DNA of 64,000 bases from Metellina segmentata (GCA_947359465.1 OX375873.1:131332899-131396898), one strand, 5' to 3'; shown: positions 34,560 to 45,394, counted from the first letter of the stretch. Numbers and translations: made by a program. Notes: generated by a model from the sequence alone, not told the origin.

Positions 34560-34681
34560 TGCTTTTTATTTTGCCTTTTCGTTAATTTGTGTAATTGAAT
34601 GATACTCGCTTCTTGTGAGCACAAGAAGCGAATATCATTCAATTACACAAATTAAAGAAAAGGCAATATAAAAAGCACGGG
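34560..34681. repeat. Large palindrome, ~58-bp arms
   Basis: The left arm ends AATGATACTCGCTTCTTGTG and the right arm begins ACAAGAAGCGAATATCATT. The arms match back to GCCTTTTCGTTAATTTGTG / CACAAATTAAAGAAAAGGC with a 2-3 nt centre at ~34620. The arms are copies of the Penelope-associated tail seen at 32740-32800 in opposite orientations, so the palindrome is probably two termini head to head. Confidence 0.85.
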
Positions 34682-34829
34682 TAGTCAACCAGAAAAGAAA
34701 AGTGAAAATGAAAGTTAAAACTAGCCATGAAAGCGCACTGAAATCTGCAGACATAGCATAGCAAGCATTATAATTTCTAAAAAACAAGAGAAAAACTCAA
34801 AAAATGAAAACCAGAAGGAATTTTTGAAA

Positions 34830-34875
34830 ATGAAAGTGTTGGAGGATCAGAGCGTCATCTATAAAACTCACTTCT
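34830..34875 (-). repeat. Penelope-like terminal fragment
   Basis: On the minus strand, ATGACGCTCTGATCCTCCA then ACACTTTCATTTTCAA, matching 38485-38525. Confidence 0.5.
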
Positions 34876-35117
34876 CTGCAATAAATCCTTCGAGAAAAGT
34901 AATAAAGAAAGAAGAAGGGGATTTATTATTATCAACAGAGACGCAACCGATTACTAATTCTATTTCGTAATTGTCTTGGAGTCATTGGTGTGGGTGTTTC
35001 GTTGAACGAAGTGGTTACCGGCATTTGATGCGACCTTAGGGCTTGGTGTTGCTCTCCCGACTGCTGTAGATGGTTTGATTAAGTTTTTTCTTGTTTTAAT
35101 GTTTCTATATTTGCTTT

Positions 35118-35141
35118 TACAAATACAAATACAAATACAAA
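35118..35141 (-). repeat. LINE 3' hexamer tail
   Basis: Four TACAAA units on the plus strand (TTTGTA on the element strand). This is the 3' boundary of the LINE. Confidence 0.85.
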
Positions 35142-35189
35142 TATTGACGACCAGCTACAGGCTCGAGCCCAACAAGGCTGGTCCTTTGT

Positions 35190-38090
35190 TTATGAATTCC
35201 CCAATTTCCACTGACTATCCAATTGTATCTTAAATTCGTACACTCCATTTGAATTAACTATATTTTCTGGCAACGCGTTCCAACTGTCTATTACCCTATT
35301 AAAATAGTAGTTTTTCCTTAAATCCCGATTAAAATGTGCCTTATTTATACCCATGACCCCTTGTTCTGTTATCCCTATTGAAATTTAAGCCCTCTGTGTC
35401 CCCTTGTTTTACAAACTCGAAAAGCTGAATCAAATCCTCCCTCCTTCTTCTTCTTTCCAGTGTATACATGTTTAGCTTACTTAAACGTTCATTATAGTCG
35501 AAATTTGCTAGCCCCTTTATTATTTTTGTAGCTCTGTGCTGAACCCTTTCAATTGATTATATGTCCTTTCTCATATATGGAGCCCAGAATTGTACAGCAT
35601 ATTCTAGATGTGGTCTTACTAAACCCTTATATAAAGGCAAGATTATATTCTTATCCCTTGAAGTTACAGTCTTTTTAATATACCCCAATAACCTATTAGC
35701 CTTTTTACCCGCAGCTGAACATTGGTGACCCATTTTAAAATCCCTGTGAATTATCACCCCAAGATCCTTGACTGTTTCTCCCTCCTTTACCTTTACTCCC
35801 TGCAGACAGTACTCGGCTCCACTGTTCCTGTAACCCATATGCAGAACTTGACATTTCCCTACATTAAATGACATACCCCATTTTACAGCCCATTCGGATA
35901 TCTTATCAAAATCCCCTTGTAAATTTTCTATCTGTAACTTCGTATCCACTGTCCCCATATTTTTAAGTCATCTGCAAATATACTAATTCTATTCTTGATC
36001 CCCTGACCTATATCATCTATGAAAATTATAAATAAAATTGGTCCCAAAACTGATCCCTGATGCACCCCACTTATAACTTCTGTCCACTGTGAATAATTTC
36101 CTTTTACCTGCACTCTTTGCTTTCTACCCAATAACCAATTCTTTATCCATATTAATGTTTTTCCCTGAATCCCCAGCCTTTCCAATTTAAACAGTAATGC
36201 CTCATGAGGTACTTTATCAAAAGCCTTTTGAAAATCTATGTACATGATATCCACACTGCTCTTATTATCCAGCTCCTCAATAATTTTTTCGTAGAACTTC
36301 AAAAGGTTTGTAGAGCAGGATCTGCCCTTCCTAAACCCATACTGATTCTCTGATAACAGTCCCCCTTCCTCCAAGTATAACATTGTATGCTTTTTTAACA
36401 GAGATTCAAATATTTTGCAAATTACTGATGTTAGACTTACTGGTCTATAGTTGCCCGGATCACTTTGTATTCCCTTTTTGAAAATTGGAGTTATGTTGGC
36501 CAACTTCCAATCCATTGGTACCCAACCCGTGCTATATGTTGAATTAAATATCGTGTGAATTACTTCCCCCAATTCTTCCGCGCATTCCACTAGTACTCTC
36601 GGATAAATATCGTCTGGCCCTGGTTCTTTAGATGGCTTAATTCTTTTCAACTGATGTACTATTTCTTCCCTGTTAAATTTGCATTCTTTAATTATACCCC
36701 CTGCAAAGGCTCCATCCTTGGGATCCTTTTTTAAATTATAGTTATCATTGAAAACCCCCAGAAAAAAGTCATTTAACATGTTTGCCATTCCTACATCGTC
36801 TTGAATGAACTCACCTTCCTTCCCCTCCAACGGGCCCAGTGTAGTACTAAATTTATTTTTACCACTTGCATATGCAAAAAATTCTTTTGGGTTTATATTT
36901 ATTTTCCTTGCTAGTTTTTCCTCCAAGGACACCTTTTGCTTCCGACTAATAGTTTTTAACTCCTTTCTGACTTTCTGATATGCCTCCTTGTCCCTGTCGA
37001 TACCAGTGCTTTTATATACCCTGTATGTTCTTTGTTTTAATTTTAAAGCTTTGTGTGTTTCCCCTGAAAACCACAAAGGGAGCAATTTTCTAGATTTTCC
37101 TTTTTTCCTGAACGTTACATGTTTTTTTAACACCCTGTCTAACTTATTCTTGAATTCCTCCCATTGTTCAGAATGATGCGGTGCTAATAATCCCCCTTTG
37201 AATGTTTCCTTTAACTCTTCCATTATCCTATGAAAATTTACCTTTCTGAAATTTGGAATTATCCTACTATTGATTGTGTATGCTGACTGAAAATTTATAC
37301 TTAATCTGATGCTTCTATGATCACTTTCTCCCAGTGGCTCACCTATAACCAAATCCTGCACCCTATCCTCATCATTGCTGAAAATCAAATTCAATATTGC
37401 ATTGTCCCTAGTATCTTCATACACCATCTGGTACAAAAAACAATCCTGTATCATTTGCAAAAATTCTGCCCCTTTCCCATTTGTAGCTAGATTGTTTGTC
37501 CAGTCAATATTTGGATAGTTATAGTCTCCCATTAAAATTAATTCTCCTTTTTGACATGCTTCGTTTATCAGATTGCACATGCCCTTTTCCTGCTCTTCAC
37601 TACAAACAGGAGGTCTTTATATATTACCCAGAATTAGTCCTTTGCCTTTGTCTGTATTCAGCTTCACCCAGACTGATTCTATGCCCTCAGTTTTATTATT
37701 TAACTTTATTTCCGTACAGTTTAAAAATTCTCTCACGTAAATCAAAACCCCACCACCTTTCCTATTCACTCTGTCCTCCCTAAACATTGTGAATCCATTT
37801 AATTCTAAAATTTGTGCATCTTCACTGCTTGCCCAACTTTTAGTAATCCCAATGATATCTATATCCTCTGCTTGTGCAATTGCCTTGAGCTCATCCATTT
37901 TATTTCTCACACTGCAAGCATTACAATAAAATACTTTTAGCTTATTTTTCACCCTTATGTTGCACTTTCCCCTTGTATTATTTGTCTTGGTATTGTTTTT
38001 CTCCCTTACATTGCACTTCCCCTTTGTATTGTTTGTCTCCTGCAATTTAGACCCTGTTAGTTTTCCTAAGCAATTACTGTGTGCTGTCAA
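35190..38090 (-). pseudogene. LINE ORF2: endonuclease and reverse transcriptase
   Basis: The first segment (38090-37617) carries the AP-endonuclease start (FYCNACSVRNKMDELK, DIDIIGITKSWAS). A TAA at 37617-37619 replaces Tyr in GNIYRPP. The same frame continues with LILMGDYNYPNIDW and GESDHRSIRL (end of endonuclease). RT follows: WKLANITPIFKKG, NYRPVSLTSVICKIFE, QYGFRKGRSCSTNLL, DIMYIDFQKAFDKVPHEALL (first catalytic Asp), SGVHQGSVLGPILF, and SIFADDLKIWG (FADD). A one-base shift near 35950 moves the frame to WAVKWGMSFNVGKCQVLHMG and NRLLGYIKK. A second shift near 35375 precedes FNRVIDSWNALPENIV and a stop at 35190. Catalytic residues are intact; the gene is not. Confidence 0.9.
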
Positions 38091-38122
38091 CCCTCTATGT
38101 CCTTCCCATCCCTGCTTGTATT

Positions 38123-38365
38123 CTAGTTTTTTGACTCCAGAATGTTCAAAACCCGCTTGCCAACCTCCCTATTACCTATCAGGCTTAAATGCAAATTGTC
38201 CCTGCTTATCCAATCCCTCCTACACTCCTTCCAAACATCTAAAAATCTAACCTCCTCCCTATCACACAAATCCCTTAACAACCCGTTCATCTTATTGGCC
38301 CTTTGATTTAACCACCCATTACCTAACCCATACCTAGATAGTAATCCTAATACTGTTACCTCCAC
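38123..38365 (-). pseudogene. LINE ORF1 C-terminus, esterase-like
   Basis: Fragment reading VRFLDVWKECRRDWISRDNL then HLSLIGNREVGKRVLNIL. The D-x-x-H (DNLH) near the end matches the catalytic Asp/His of SGNH-type esterase domains known in ORF1 proteins of CR1/L2 LINEs. The Ser-bearing N-terminal part is lost by 5' truncation. It ends 30 bp before ORF2, the usual ORF1-ORF2 spacing. Confidence 0.65.
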
Positions 38366-38466
38366 CCCAATTACCCCCTACCTTTAATGGTGTTTGGATG
38401 AGTATATGAATAATTTCTTAGCGTTTTGCTATTCATATACGTACAAAACATCAAAACATCATATGG

Positions 38467-38530
38467 TGTATGAGTCAGGCTCCTCCGTAATGACGCCTTG
38501 ATCCACCAACACTTTCATTTTCAATAAAAA
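38467..38530 (+). repeat. Penelope-like terminal fragment
   Basis: ATGAGTCAGGCTCCTCC then ATGACGCCTTGATCCACCAA matches the terminal region at 44585-44625. Confidence 0.6.
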
Positions 38531-38549
38531 ATAAATTCCCTTTACTTTT

Positions 38550-38947
38550 TGAATTTCCTCGATTCACAGCTATGTGTATTTGTGTCCATTCCTGCTGCAA
38601 GAATGTCGACAGCTCAGCTGTAGATTTTGGACGTGGTTCCTTGGTCCTTAAGCGTCGCTCTAACTCCTCACACAAATGTTTTATGGGGTTTAGGTCGGCA
38701 ATCTGAGCAGGCTAGGGAAGGCGTTTTACATCCATATTTTGATACCACTGCTTGACAGAGGCTGCAACATGGTGCGGAGTGTTGTCGTCCTGAAAGTAAT
38801 ATTCGTCCGTTCCATGAAATTGTCTGAGTGTAGGAAGAACCTGATGGTCCAAAATTTTCATGTAGGCGTTGGCGTTCACTTTACTAGTCATAACATGCAT
38901 AGGTCCCAGGTCATACCACGAAAGACAACACCAAACATATAGATATA
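38550..38947 (-). pseudogene. Tc1-A transposase relic
   Basis: Second copy of the 1-447 family. Minus-strand text runs SWYDLGPMHVMTSKVNANAY, KILDHQVLPTLRQFHG, YYFQDDNTPHHVAASVKQWY, then a stop just after RLP. ADLNPIKHLCEELERRLRTK follows in another frame, to TFLQQEWTQIHIAVN. The N-terminal half is cut off exactly where a Helitron-like terminus starts (38948). Confidence 0.8.
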
Positions 38948-38995
38948 CTAGGTACTGCGAGGCTAGCCCAGCGTTGCCCGTGCCAGTGGTGTAAG
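38948..38995 (-). mobile_element. Possible Helitron-like 3' terminus
   Basis: On the minus strand GGCACGGGCAACGCTGGGCT then TAGCCTCGCAGTAC and CTAG with T beyond. GGCACGGGCAACGC resembles the hairpin of 30173. It abuts a broken Tc1 gene, consistent with insertion. The hairpin is imperfect. Confidence 0.35.
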
Positions 38996-39579
38996 GTATT
39001 AATCTGGTGTAAATCTTCATATTTCAAATCCCTTGAAGATATATTCAATGAAAAAAATATTTTTAAAAAGAAAAACATATTTTTAGGTATCAATCTAAAC
39101 TGAAATGAAATTTTCAGCAGATTTCAAATACGTTGAAATTTTTACTCGATATTTAACGGTCCAGGAGGTCGAACAAAGAACTGACTTCATTAAAAAGATT
39201 TATCGTATGGCTGGAAATTAATGCGTCCGCGCAAAAGCAAAGCGGAAATAAAAATAATAATAATTTTCTCCGCGTTCTACGCATAAGTGAACCCTATAAG
39301 AAAAACATGTGTATTTATCTAAAATTTGAAACGAAATATTAAAATTTTAAAAATACAAAAATTACTTTACCTGGTCCTAGCATGGACAATTACAGGGACC
39401 TTAACACAATTAAAAAAATAGCATTTAAAAATTTAGCTAATGCCTCAAAAGACTTTTGTAATCTTGTTTATTTACAGCAAATGGAAATTGCTATATAACC
39501 CACACGTATATAATGTAGATTTGATTGTCTGACTTAAACCTAGACCACAATTCCCTTTCACTGAGCATTGACCCACCAA
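38996..39579. other. Unassigned spacer
   Basis: No gene recognised. It may be the body of the Helitron-like element ending at 38948. Confidence 0.5.
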
Positions 39580-39780
39580 AATATTTTGACGAGATATCTC
39601 GTCAATTATCAGTTTTGCTAATGAAGAGGTACCTCGTTTTCAGGACATTGCCGATTGCTTTGAGATGACCTGATCAAGTTATGGTCGGTTATTTAAAAGT
39701 GAGATACCTCGTCCATCAAGTTCTGGTCAATTTTGATAAAGACGAGATGACTCGTTGAAACAAACCTCCAGGAGAATTAA
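39580..39780 (+). repeat. GATATC-palindrome element, locus c
   Basis: Perfect GACGAGATATCTCGTC at 39588-39603, then TTTTGCTAATGA and a GAGGTACCTCG half-site. Further along are GAGATACCTCGTCCATCAAG, GTCAATTTTGATAAAGACGA, GATGACTCGTTGAAACA and the end AACCTCCAGGAG. It is longer than other loci and looks like two units in tandem. Confidence 0.75.
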
Positions 39781-39881
39781 ACTTACAATGCACAGATAAC
39801 ATTAGTATTATATTCCCATGTCATGTGTTTTACACTGAATTCTTTAATAATTACAATTCCGTTTTCCACGTTTTCCCTAAG

Positions 39882-39955
39882 GACGAGATATCTCGTCCAT
39901 CGAAGTCTGGTCTGATTTTCCAGATACCAGGTTGAGACAGCCGCCAGGATGTATG
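39882..39955 (+). repeat. GATATC-palindrome element, locus d
   Basis: Perfect GACGAGATATCTCGTC at 39882-39897, then CATCGAAGTCTGGTCTGATT, and the end GAGACAGCCGCCAGGATG. It lacks the second palindrome, so it is internally deleted. Confidence 0.7.
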
Positions 39956-40084
39956 TAAAGCCCTTGGTTTTACTGAAATATGAAATAGCACTGACAAAAG
40001 GATTTCTGTAGTAGACATTATTCAAACACACTCGCTATAGGAAAAGGATATAAAGAACATTTTCCTTTTAACATGAGAACAAAA

Positions 40085-40740
40085 CAGGTAGTTTTCGAAC
40101 CCCACCCATCCCGTAATTTGGGATCAACCACCGTTCCAGATCGCATGAACCCTATTTCCCCCAAAAGACTTTTGTCGCTAGGGCATCGCTTTGAATTACG
40201 ACCGGAATTTGTATCTTTCTAGAAACACGTTTCCTTTTCCTCTCCTTTATGAGTGCGCGTATAATTCACAGCCAATGGCTCATATTTCGCCCTTTGCGCC
40301 CCGTCCAGCCCCTGCCCTCTGCCGGAGCTCGAGAGTAATGAGACGCAAAAGAAATTTGCGATGACTCTTGGAATTGTCCACCCCGGGGTTTTTTCTTCCA
40401 CTGTTTAATGTTTTCGAACGCTTGGGGTGGTTCTGTAGTTCGCTTTCTCTTTTTGGGAAGGATGTATATACAGCGGGAAAGATGCGCATTGGAGCGTGCG
40501 CGTCGTTTAGGATTTTCGACAGTGACTTTACTGCGAATTTTTAGTGGGGCGTCAGGATTTTGAACGATGTATGTCGCTGAGAATTGCGATCTTTTGGAGT
40601 TTATGTCAACAGCGAGCCGTTTTTCTCTTGGGAAAGTCCAGCGAAAACTATCCGACGGAACTATTTGGCTTCTCCTTTGTGATGCTTTTCTGTAACATTC
40701 TTTTGAATAGCTAAATACACAAAGAAACGTATCCTGGTCT
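40085..40740. promoter_or_regulatory. GC-rich island with promoter-like features
   Basis: A ~650-bp stretch with much higher GC and CpG than its surroundings. It contains a TATATA at 40465-40470, about 30 bp before GCGCATTGGAGCGTGCGCGT. No repeat family matched, and no long coding frame is convincing. It could be a host promoter with a 5' UTR exon. The call is inferred from composition alone. Confidence 0.3.
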
Positions 40741-40802
40741 ATTGTCCTGAAATGGATGAATTTCGACTTTTCAAATCAGATCTTCTGCATGATTTAATAG
40801 TT

Positions 40803-40829
40803 ATATATCTATATCTATCTATCTATCTG

Positions 40830-40864
<35 letters not shown>

Positions 40865-40908
40865 GTCTATCTATCTATCTATCTATCTATATATATATAT
40901 ATATATAA
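40803..40908. repeat. (TATC)n then (TA)n microsatellite
   Basis: About 90 bp of TATC/TGTC tetramers followed by (TA)n. It abuts the Tc1 insertion at 40926. Confidence 0.95.
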
Positions 40909-40925
40909 CAAATACGATAGTTATA

Positions 40926-42320
40926 CACTCTATAACAAAACAAATCGACGAAAAAAGATGGAGTTGTCCGATGGAGGCAAAAATTGGTGGATAGAAAAAT
41001 TATGTACATAATAGAAAATGATTAAAATTTCAGAACAATTGAATGATTAATATCAGAGTTACAGTAACGAGCTAAATATGGTGTTGACCCGCCTCTATCC
41101 TGGATGCAAGCTGTCACACGGCGTGATATAAACCGATAAAGCTCGCGGATGGTCTCATGCGAAATATCTTGCCAAATTTGCTCCAATTTTCGGACTACGT
41201 CAACAACATTCCCTACCAGATGCAGTCGCCTTCCTATCATATCCCAGCCATGCTCGATGGGAGAGATATCTGGTGATCTGGCTGTCCAAGAAAGTGTTTG
41301 ACAAGCTTGAAAACAGTTCATAGCAACACGTGCCGTATGTGGTCTGGCATTGTCTTGCTGAAAAGACCAGGGTACTGCGAAAGGAACGGTAGCAAAACAG
41401 AATGTCGTCAACGTACCACTGCGCAGGAAGTGTACCTCTAATGACGACCAAAGGGGTCCGGCTATCAAGTGAAATGGCACCCCAGACCATAACTCCTTGT
41501 TGAGTGCCCGTGTGGCGTGCAATAGTGAAAGCAGGATAGGCACGCTGTCCTGGGAGTCTCCAGACAAGTCTTCGATGATCGTCAGGACACAGTTGGAAGC
41601 GGGATTCGTCGCTAAAGACTATACGTCCCCAGTCAGCATCATTCCAGCCTGATCGAGCCAAGCACCACTGTAATCTGGCTCGACAGTGTGCAGGCGTGAG
41701 TGCAGGTGGCGTAACGGTCGGTACGAGCGTAGATTTCGCTCTCTCAGCCGTATGTGAATGGTCATGGTGGACACGCGTGTGTTGGTCGCACGACTGATGG
41801 TTGATAGCGATGAATCAGGCGGTGTGACAGCTGATCTGACAATCACTCTGTTCACGTGATCTGTTGTGGCCCGACGTCGACCGCTACCATCATGACGCTG
41901 AAATTTGCCATTGTCCACCTACTCCTGCCAGCATCTTCTAATCGCCGCATCGCTTCGACTAGCATGACGAGCGATTCTCCGATTTGCCCAACCTGCCTCT
42001 TTCAATCCAATGATACGACCTCTTTCAAACTCTGAAAGTTGCTCGTAATGAGCTCGAATCTTACGGCGATGCATTTTTTCAGTCGTTGAAAGGTATCCTA
42101 AATCGCAATGCAGCAGAAATTTTTAACAACACTTCAAGAACAACTCCTTATATACATCTGATGGATGCTCAGTTCCGATGCGCTGGAGATCGCACTATTC
42201 ATTAATTGGACACCAAATTTTAATCATTTGCATATTTGGTCAAATAATTTTTGCATACGAAATTTCAAAGCAACCGGATGATTCCTTTTCTTGGGGCGTT
42301 GTCGATTTCTTTGTTACAGA

Positions 42321-42323
<3 letters not shown>
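40926..42323 (-). mobile_element. Full-length Tc1 element (family B), defective
   Basis: 1,398 bp with TA on both sides (40924-40925 and 42324-42325). Ends are CACTCTATAACAAAACAAAT and the complement of CACTCTGTAACAAAGAAATC. It was inserted in a TA-rich microsatellite. It supplies the uninterrupted version of the site hit by the nested element in the 23302 copy. Confidence 0.9.
41022..42074 (-). pseudogene. Tc1-B transposase pseudogene
   Basis: Starts at ATG 42074: MHRRKIRAHYEQLSEFERGR, HTH GWANRRIARHASRSDAAIRR, then TAG in place of Trp (CWQE-VDNG). Frame 41918-41619 continues HDGSGRRRATTDHVNRV and VSTMTIHIRLRERNLRSYRP. A frame break near 41690 leads to ARSGWNDADWGRIVFSDESR (first Asp) and VMVWGAISLDSRTP. 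Another near 41400 leads to FQQDNARPHTARVAMNCFQA (second Asp) and RSPDISPIEHGWDMIG (Glu). The ancestral stop has become a sense codon, extending the frame to 41022. Confidence 0.88.

Positions 42324-42392
<69 letters not shown>
42324..42392. repeat. (TA)n microsatellite
   Basis: Nearly pure TA for ~69 bp, right beside the Tc1 right end. Confidence 0.95.
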
Positions 42393-42393
<1 letters not shown>

Positions 42394-42683
42394 ATAATAA
42401 CAGAAATTATAAGCCTGCAGTTGCGACACGGAGTGACAAGAGTGGTCTAGGCATCCGGATGAGGATTATCCATTGGAGGGGAGTGTAGTGCTGGTTCCAT
42501 AAAAGAGACATAAATTCTCTAACAAAATCTTAATTCTTTCAATAACATTTTAGTAATATTATCAGGCGTGGTGGTTGTTAAGGGGACGGAGACTTGAACG
42601 ATTCTGTACTTTTCTATTCTAAGGGGCTCATGGAAAAGATGTATAGTTTAAAAGGAATTCGCCAGAGGGATGAGATTTAAAAG

Positions 42684-42714
<31 letters not shown>

Positions 42715-42976
42715 CTATTGGATAGGGAATCTATCAAAATTTTCATTGGTAGAGGTCGGGAGTTAAGCGAATAGTTAATTTTATCTCACAGGCGATTTAA
42801 GAGGGGAAAAGTTCTTGGGTGGTCAGTCAGACTGGGAGGTCCAGAGGTCAAAGGTGAAAGGGGATGGCAAGATATATGATCTACTGGACAAAAAGACGAA
42901 AGACTGAAATTGAAGTGGGGTGATTAAGGGACTGGTCTCTGGTGAGAATTGTATTAGGGGGTTATTTTTAGGTATC

Positions 42977-42989
<13 letters not shown>
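42393..42989. other. Unassigned region with (AT)n
   Basis: Contains an (AT)n run at 42688-42714. No gene recognised. Possibly a Penelope-like flank, since (TA)n runs recur beside these elements. Confidence 0.45.
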
Positions 42990-43014
<25 letters not shown>

Positions 43015-44830
43015 CAAGAACACAAGAATTTCCAAAAAAAATTTCATAGGATCCGGAAAAATATAATATATGATAAAAAATATGATATAAAAAATAAGAA
43101 ATGTTTGTGGATCAGGGAGGAGCCTTAGCCAAACAACATAATAAGGTGTTGTTTCTACATATGAGCAGCATTAGGATAAAAAAATCCTCATACACTCCAC
43201 CAAACACCACTAAAAAGCAAGTAAAACAAAAACAAAACAAAACACAAAAACAGAGCAGGAGCAAAACAAAATCAAACCCGAAGCCGCAGCCGGGAGATCA
43301 ACAATAACAAGCTTAAAAATTACCACCAAATGCCATCAATTACACAATCTAACTATATGCTAACACCTACTTCCGATGCAGCGAGTCCACAAAAAGCAGA
43401 AAAATATAAATATAAATAATATTAAAATCCCCAGCCCCTATTCAAAAAAATATTCATAAATAGTAAAATAAAATTGAAAAGCAACTCCCATGGCTCTGAG
43501 AAAATTACGAAAAACAATTATTCGTGGGTTGTGTGTAGCTGTTGATATTAATAAATCTTTCAAAAATATTATTAAAGAATGAAAAAGGGTATTTGTTATT
43601 GATAGGTGTGTTTTTCAGATATTTACATTGTAATAAAAAGTTTGAATCAGAATTACAAATTTTTTTAAACGTTCCAATTGGCCAGCAATCGTGGTGTAGT
43701 ATATTCTTTTAGAGATATTGGAGTCCCTAAATATTAATTTAATGACTGTAAATTTAAAATCGCTGCGTTTATCATATACATTAAGGTCAACTTTGCCGCA
43801 TGAAACAGAAATTTTTAAGTCTAGAAAAACAGTATTATTGTTATATAGATTGGTTTTAATTAAAGAAAGTTCGTCTGGATAGATGGATTTCCAAATATTA
43901 AAAAAATTGATAGTATTAAAAACAATTAAACCATCAATAAATCTAAAAGCAGTATTTATCTGAAGGCAAGAGTTTTTTCAAAATAATGAAGAAATAAATT
44001 AGCAAGAATGGAAGAAAAATTAGAACCTTGAGGTATACCTTTAACTTGAGTGTAAGTATGCTCACCATTAAAAATAAAATTATTAAAAATACAATAATTA
44101 ACCAAAAATTCCCATTCCTCAAAATACAGATCAATTAAGTTTTTAAAATCATGGTAATAATAGTTTAAATCATCTCTCAATTTGTCCAGGGGTATGCTGG
44201 TATCATTAATAATATTTTTTTCCAGAAAATTCAAAACCTTATTATTATCATTTGTAATCCAGGTAAAGCCTTCATCAATAATGGCAGTAAGGATAATTTT
44301 TAAATATTTAAATAGTAAAAAGCCGGGTTGAATCATATAAGAATTATTACCACAGGTGATGTAACGGAATTTAATAGGATTTTTATGAAATTTAGGAATA
44401 ACGGTAATATAAGGTAAAATAATGTGTTGATTGGAAATTTTAACTTTTTTATTTGAATAAATGATTTTTTTAATAATGGTATTATAAGTAGATTTACAGA
44501 ATTTATGTGTATCTGAATTCAATGAGCAATTTTATTAGCCTAATGCTGCTCATATGTAGAAAACAGCATACTATGTTGTTTGGATCAGGCTCCTCCCTGA
44601 TGACGCCCTAATTCACTAACATTTCTTCATTTTTTATCATTTTTTAAGACTTTTGTTGAAATTGTTTTGGGAAATTCTTGTGTTCTTGAAATTGTATTGC
44701 TTACCATGCTAGGTCTGCAGCTTCAGCGCGCTTGCATGGGTAGTTTCGAGTTTCGGTTTCTGGTTATTGCACCCCGGCTGTTTGGTTATTTTGTGTGTGT
44801 TATGTTAATGTTATTTTGTATATTTTATGT
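42990..44830 (-). mobile_element. Penelope-like element with inverted terminal segments
   Basis: A reverse-transcriptase pseudogene on the minus strand lies between two inverted copies of a ~180-bp segment. One is on the minus strand at ~42995-43180 and one on the plus strand at ~44528-44780. Both include AATGCTGCTCATATGTAGAA, GGCTCCTCCCTGAT and GGAAATTCTTGTGTTCTTGA. Long terminal repeats in direct or inverted orientation are known in Penelope-like elements. (TA)n runs lie at both outer edges (42981-43011, 44834-44866). Confidence 0.8.
43536..44522 (-). pseudogene. Penelope-like reverse transcriptase pseudogene
   Basis: From 44522: IILPYITVIPKFHKNPIKFR carries the PK-HK-P motif shared by Penelope-like elements and telomerases. 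YFEEWEFLVNYCIFNNFIF and YTQVKGIPQGSNFSSILANL form RT blocks before the active site. A frame change near 43965 leads to NTAFRFIDGLIVFNT, where FIDG stands for the expected [YF]-x-DD, so one catalytic Asp is Gly. It continues FLDLKISVSCGKVDLNVYDK, DSNISKRIYY and GQLERLKKICNSDSNFLLQC to about 43536. No GIY-YIG endonuclease was found. Dead by frameshift and active-site loss. Confidence 0.82.

Positions 44831-44833
<3 letters not shown>

Positions 44834-44866
<33 letters not shown>
44834..44866. repeat. (AT)n microsatellite
   Basis: About 33 bp of AT at the outer edge of the Penelope-like element. Confidence 0.95.
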
Positions 44867-44868
<2 letters not shown>

Positions 44869-45394
44869 CCTTTTATATTACCATAATTTACCATTGTTCA
44901 GTCACTTGTCTAAACATTGCTTTAAAAGAAAACAACCACATTCTCGTAATTGCTTTCTATGCTGATAAAATTACTTCGTCGAAAGCAAATCTTTACTCCT
45001 GACCAAATCAGAAAAGCAACTGCTTGTGACAAGATCCAGAAAGTAGCCCATAACAGAGGAATGTTTTGGAGCAACGGTGAAATAGGATACCAATTACTGG
45101 TCTTCTCATGTAGTATTGCATCTCGTTTCGTCTTCTAAAACTGTTCGTTCCACCGTGTAAATAAGCTACAGGTAGATCCACGACAAATAGCTACAGACTG
45201 TGATATGCTACTCTGCTCTTTGGCAATAGACCTAAATATCAATACGCTTAGATATATTACGGATTTTACGGAAAAGAGGAATGGAAATACTCGACTACTG
45301 TCTCATAATCTGAAAGCTTTTTGTGAAGTTTTTGCCACAGCTACTTGTGTAGACATGTATTTTACCCATAAAAGGATTGTTAACCTATTAACTC
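44867..45394. other. Unassigned spacer
   Basis: Short frames only (44950, 45205), no family motif. Confidence 0.5.

Larger units (their letters stand above)
35118..38370 (-). mobile_element. CR1/L2-type LINE, 5'-truncated
   Basis: Non-LTR retrotransposon of about 3.25 kb. On the minus strand the order is: C-terminal part of an esterase-type ORF1, ORF2 with endonuclease and reverse transcriptase, 3' UTR, and four TTTGTA hexamers as tail instead of poly(A). Short tandem tails are typical of CR1/L2-like LINEs. It moves by nicking the target and copying its RNA there. The 5' end stops near 38370 inside ORF1. Two frameshifts and one stop were seen in ORF2. Confidence 0.85.
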
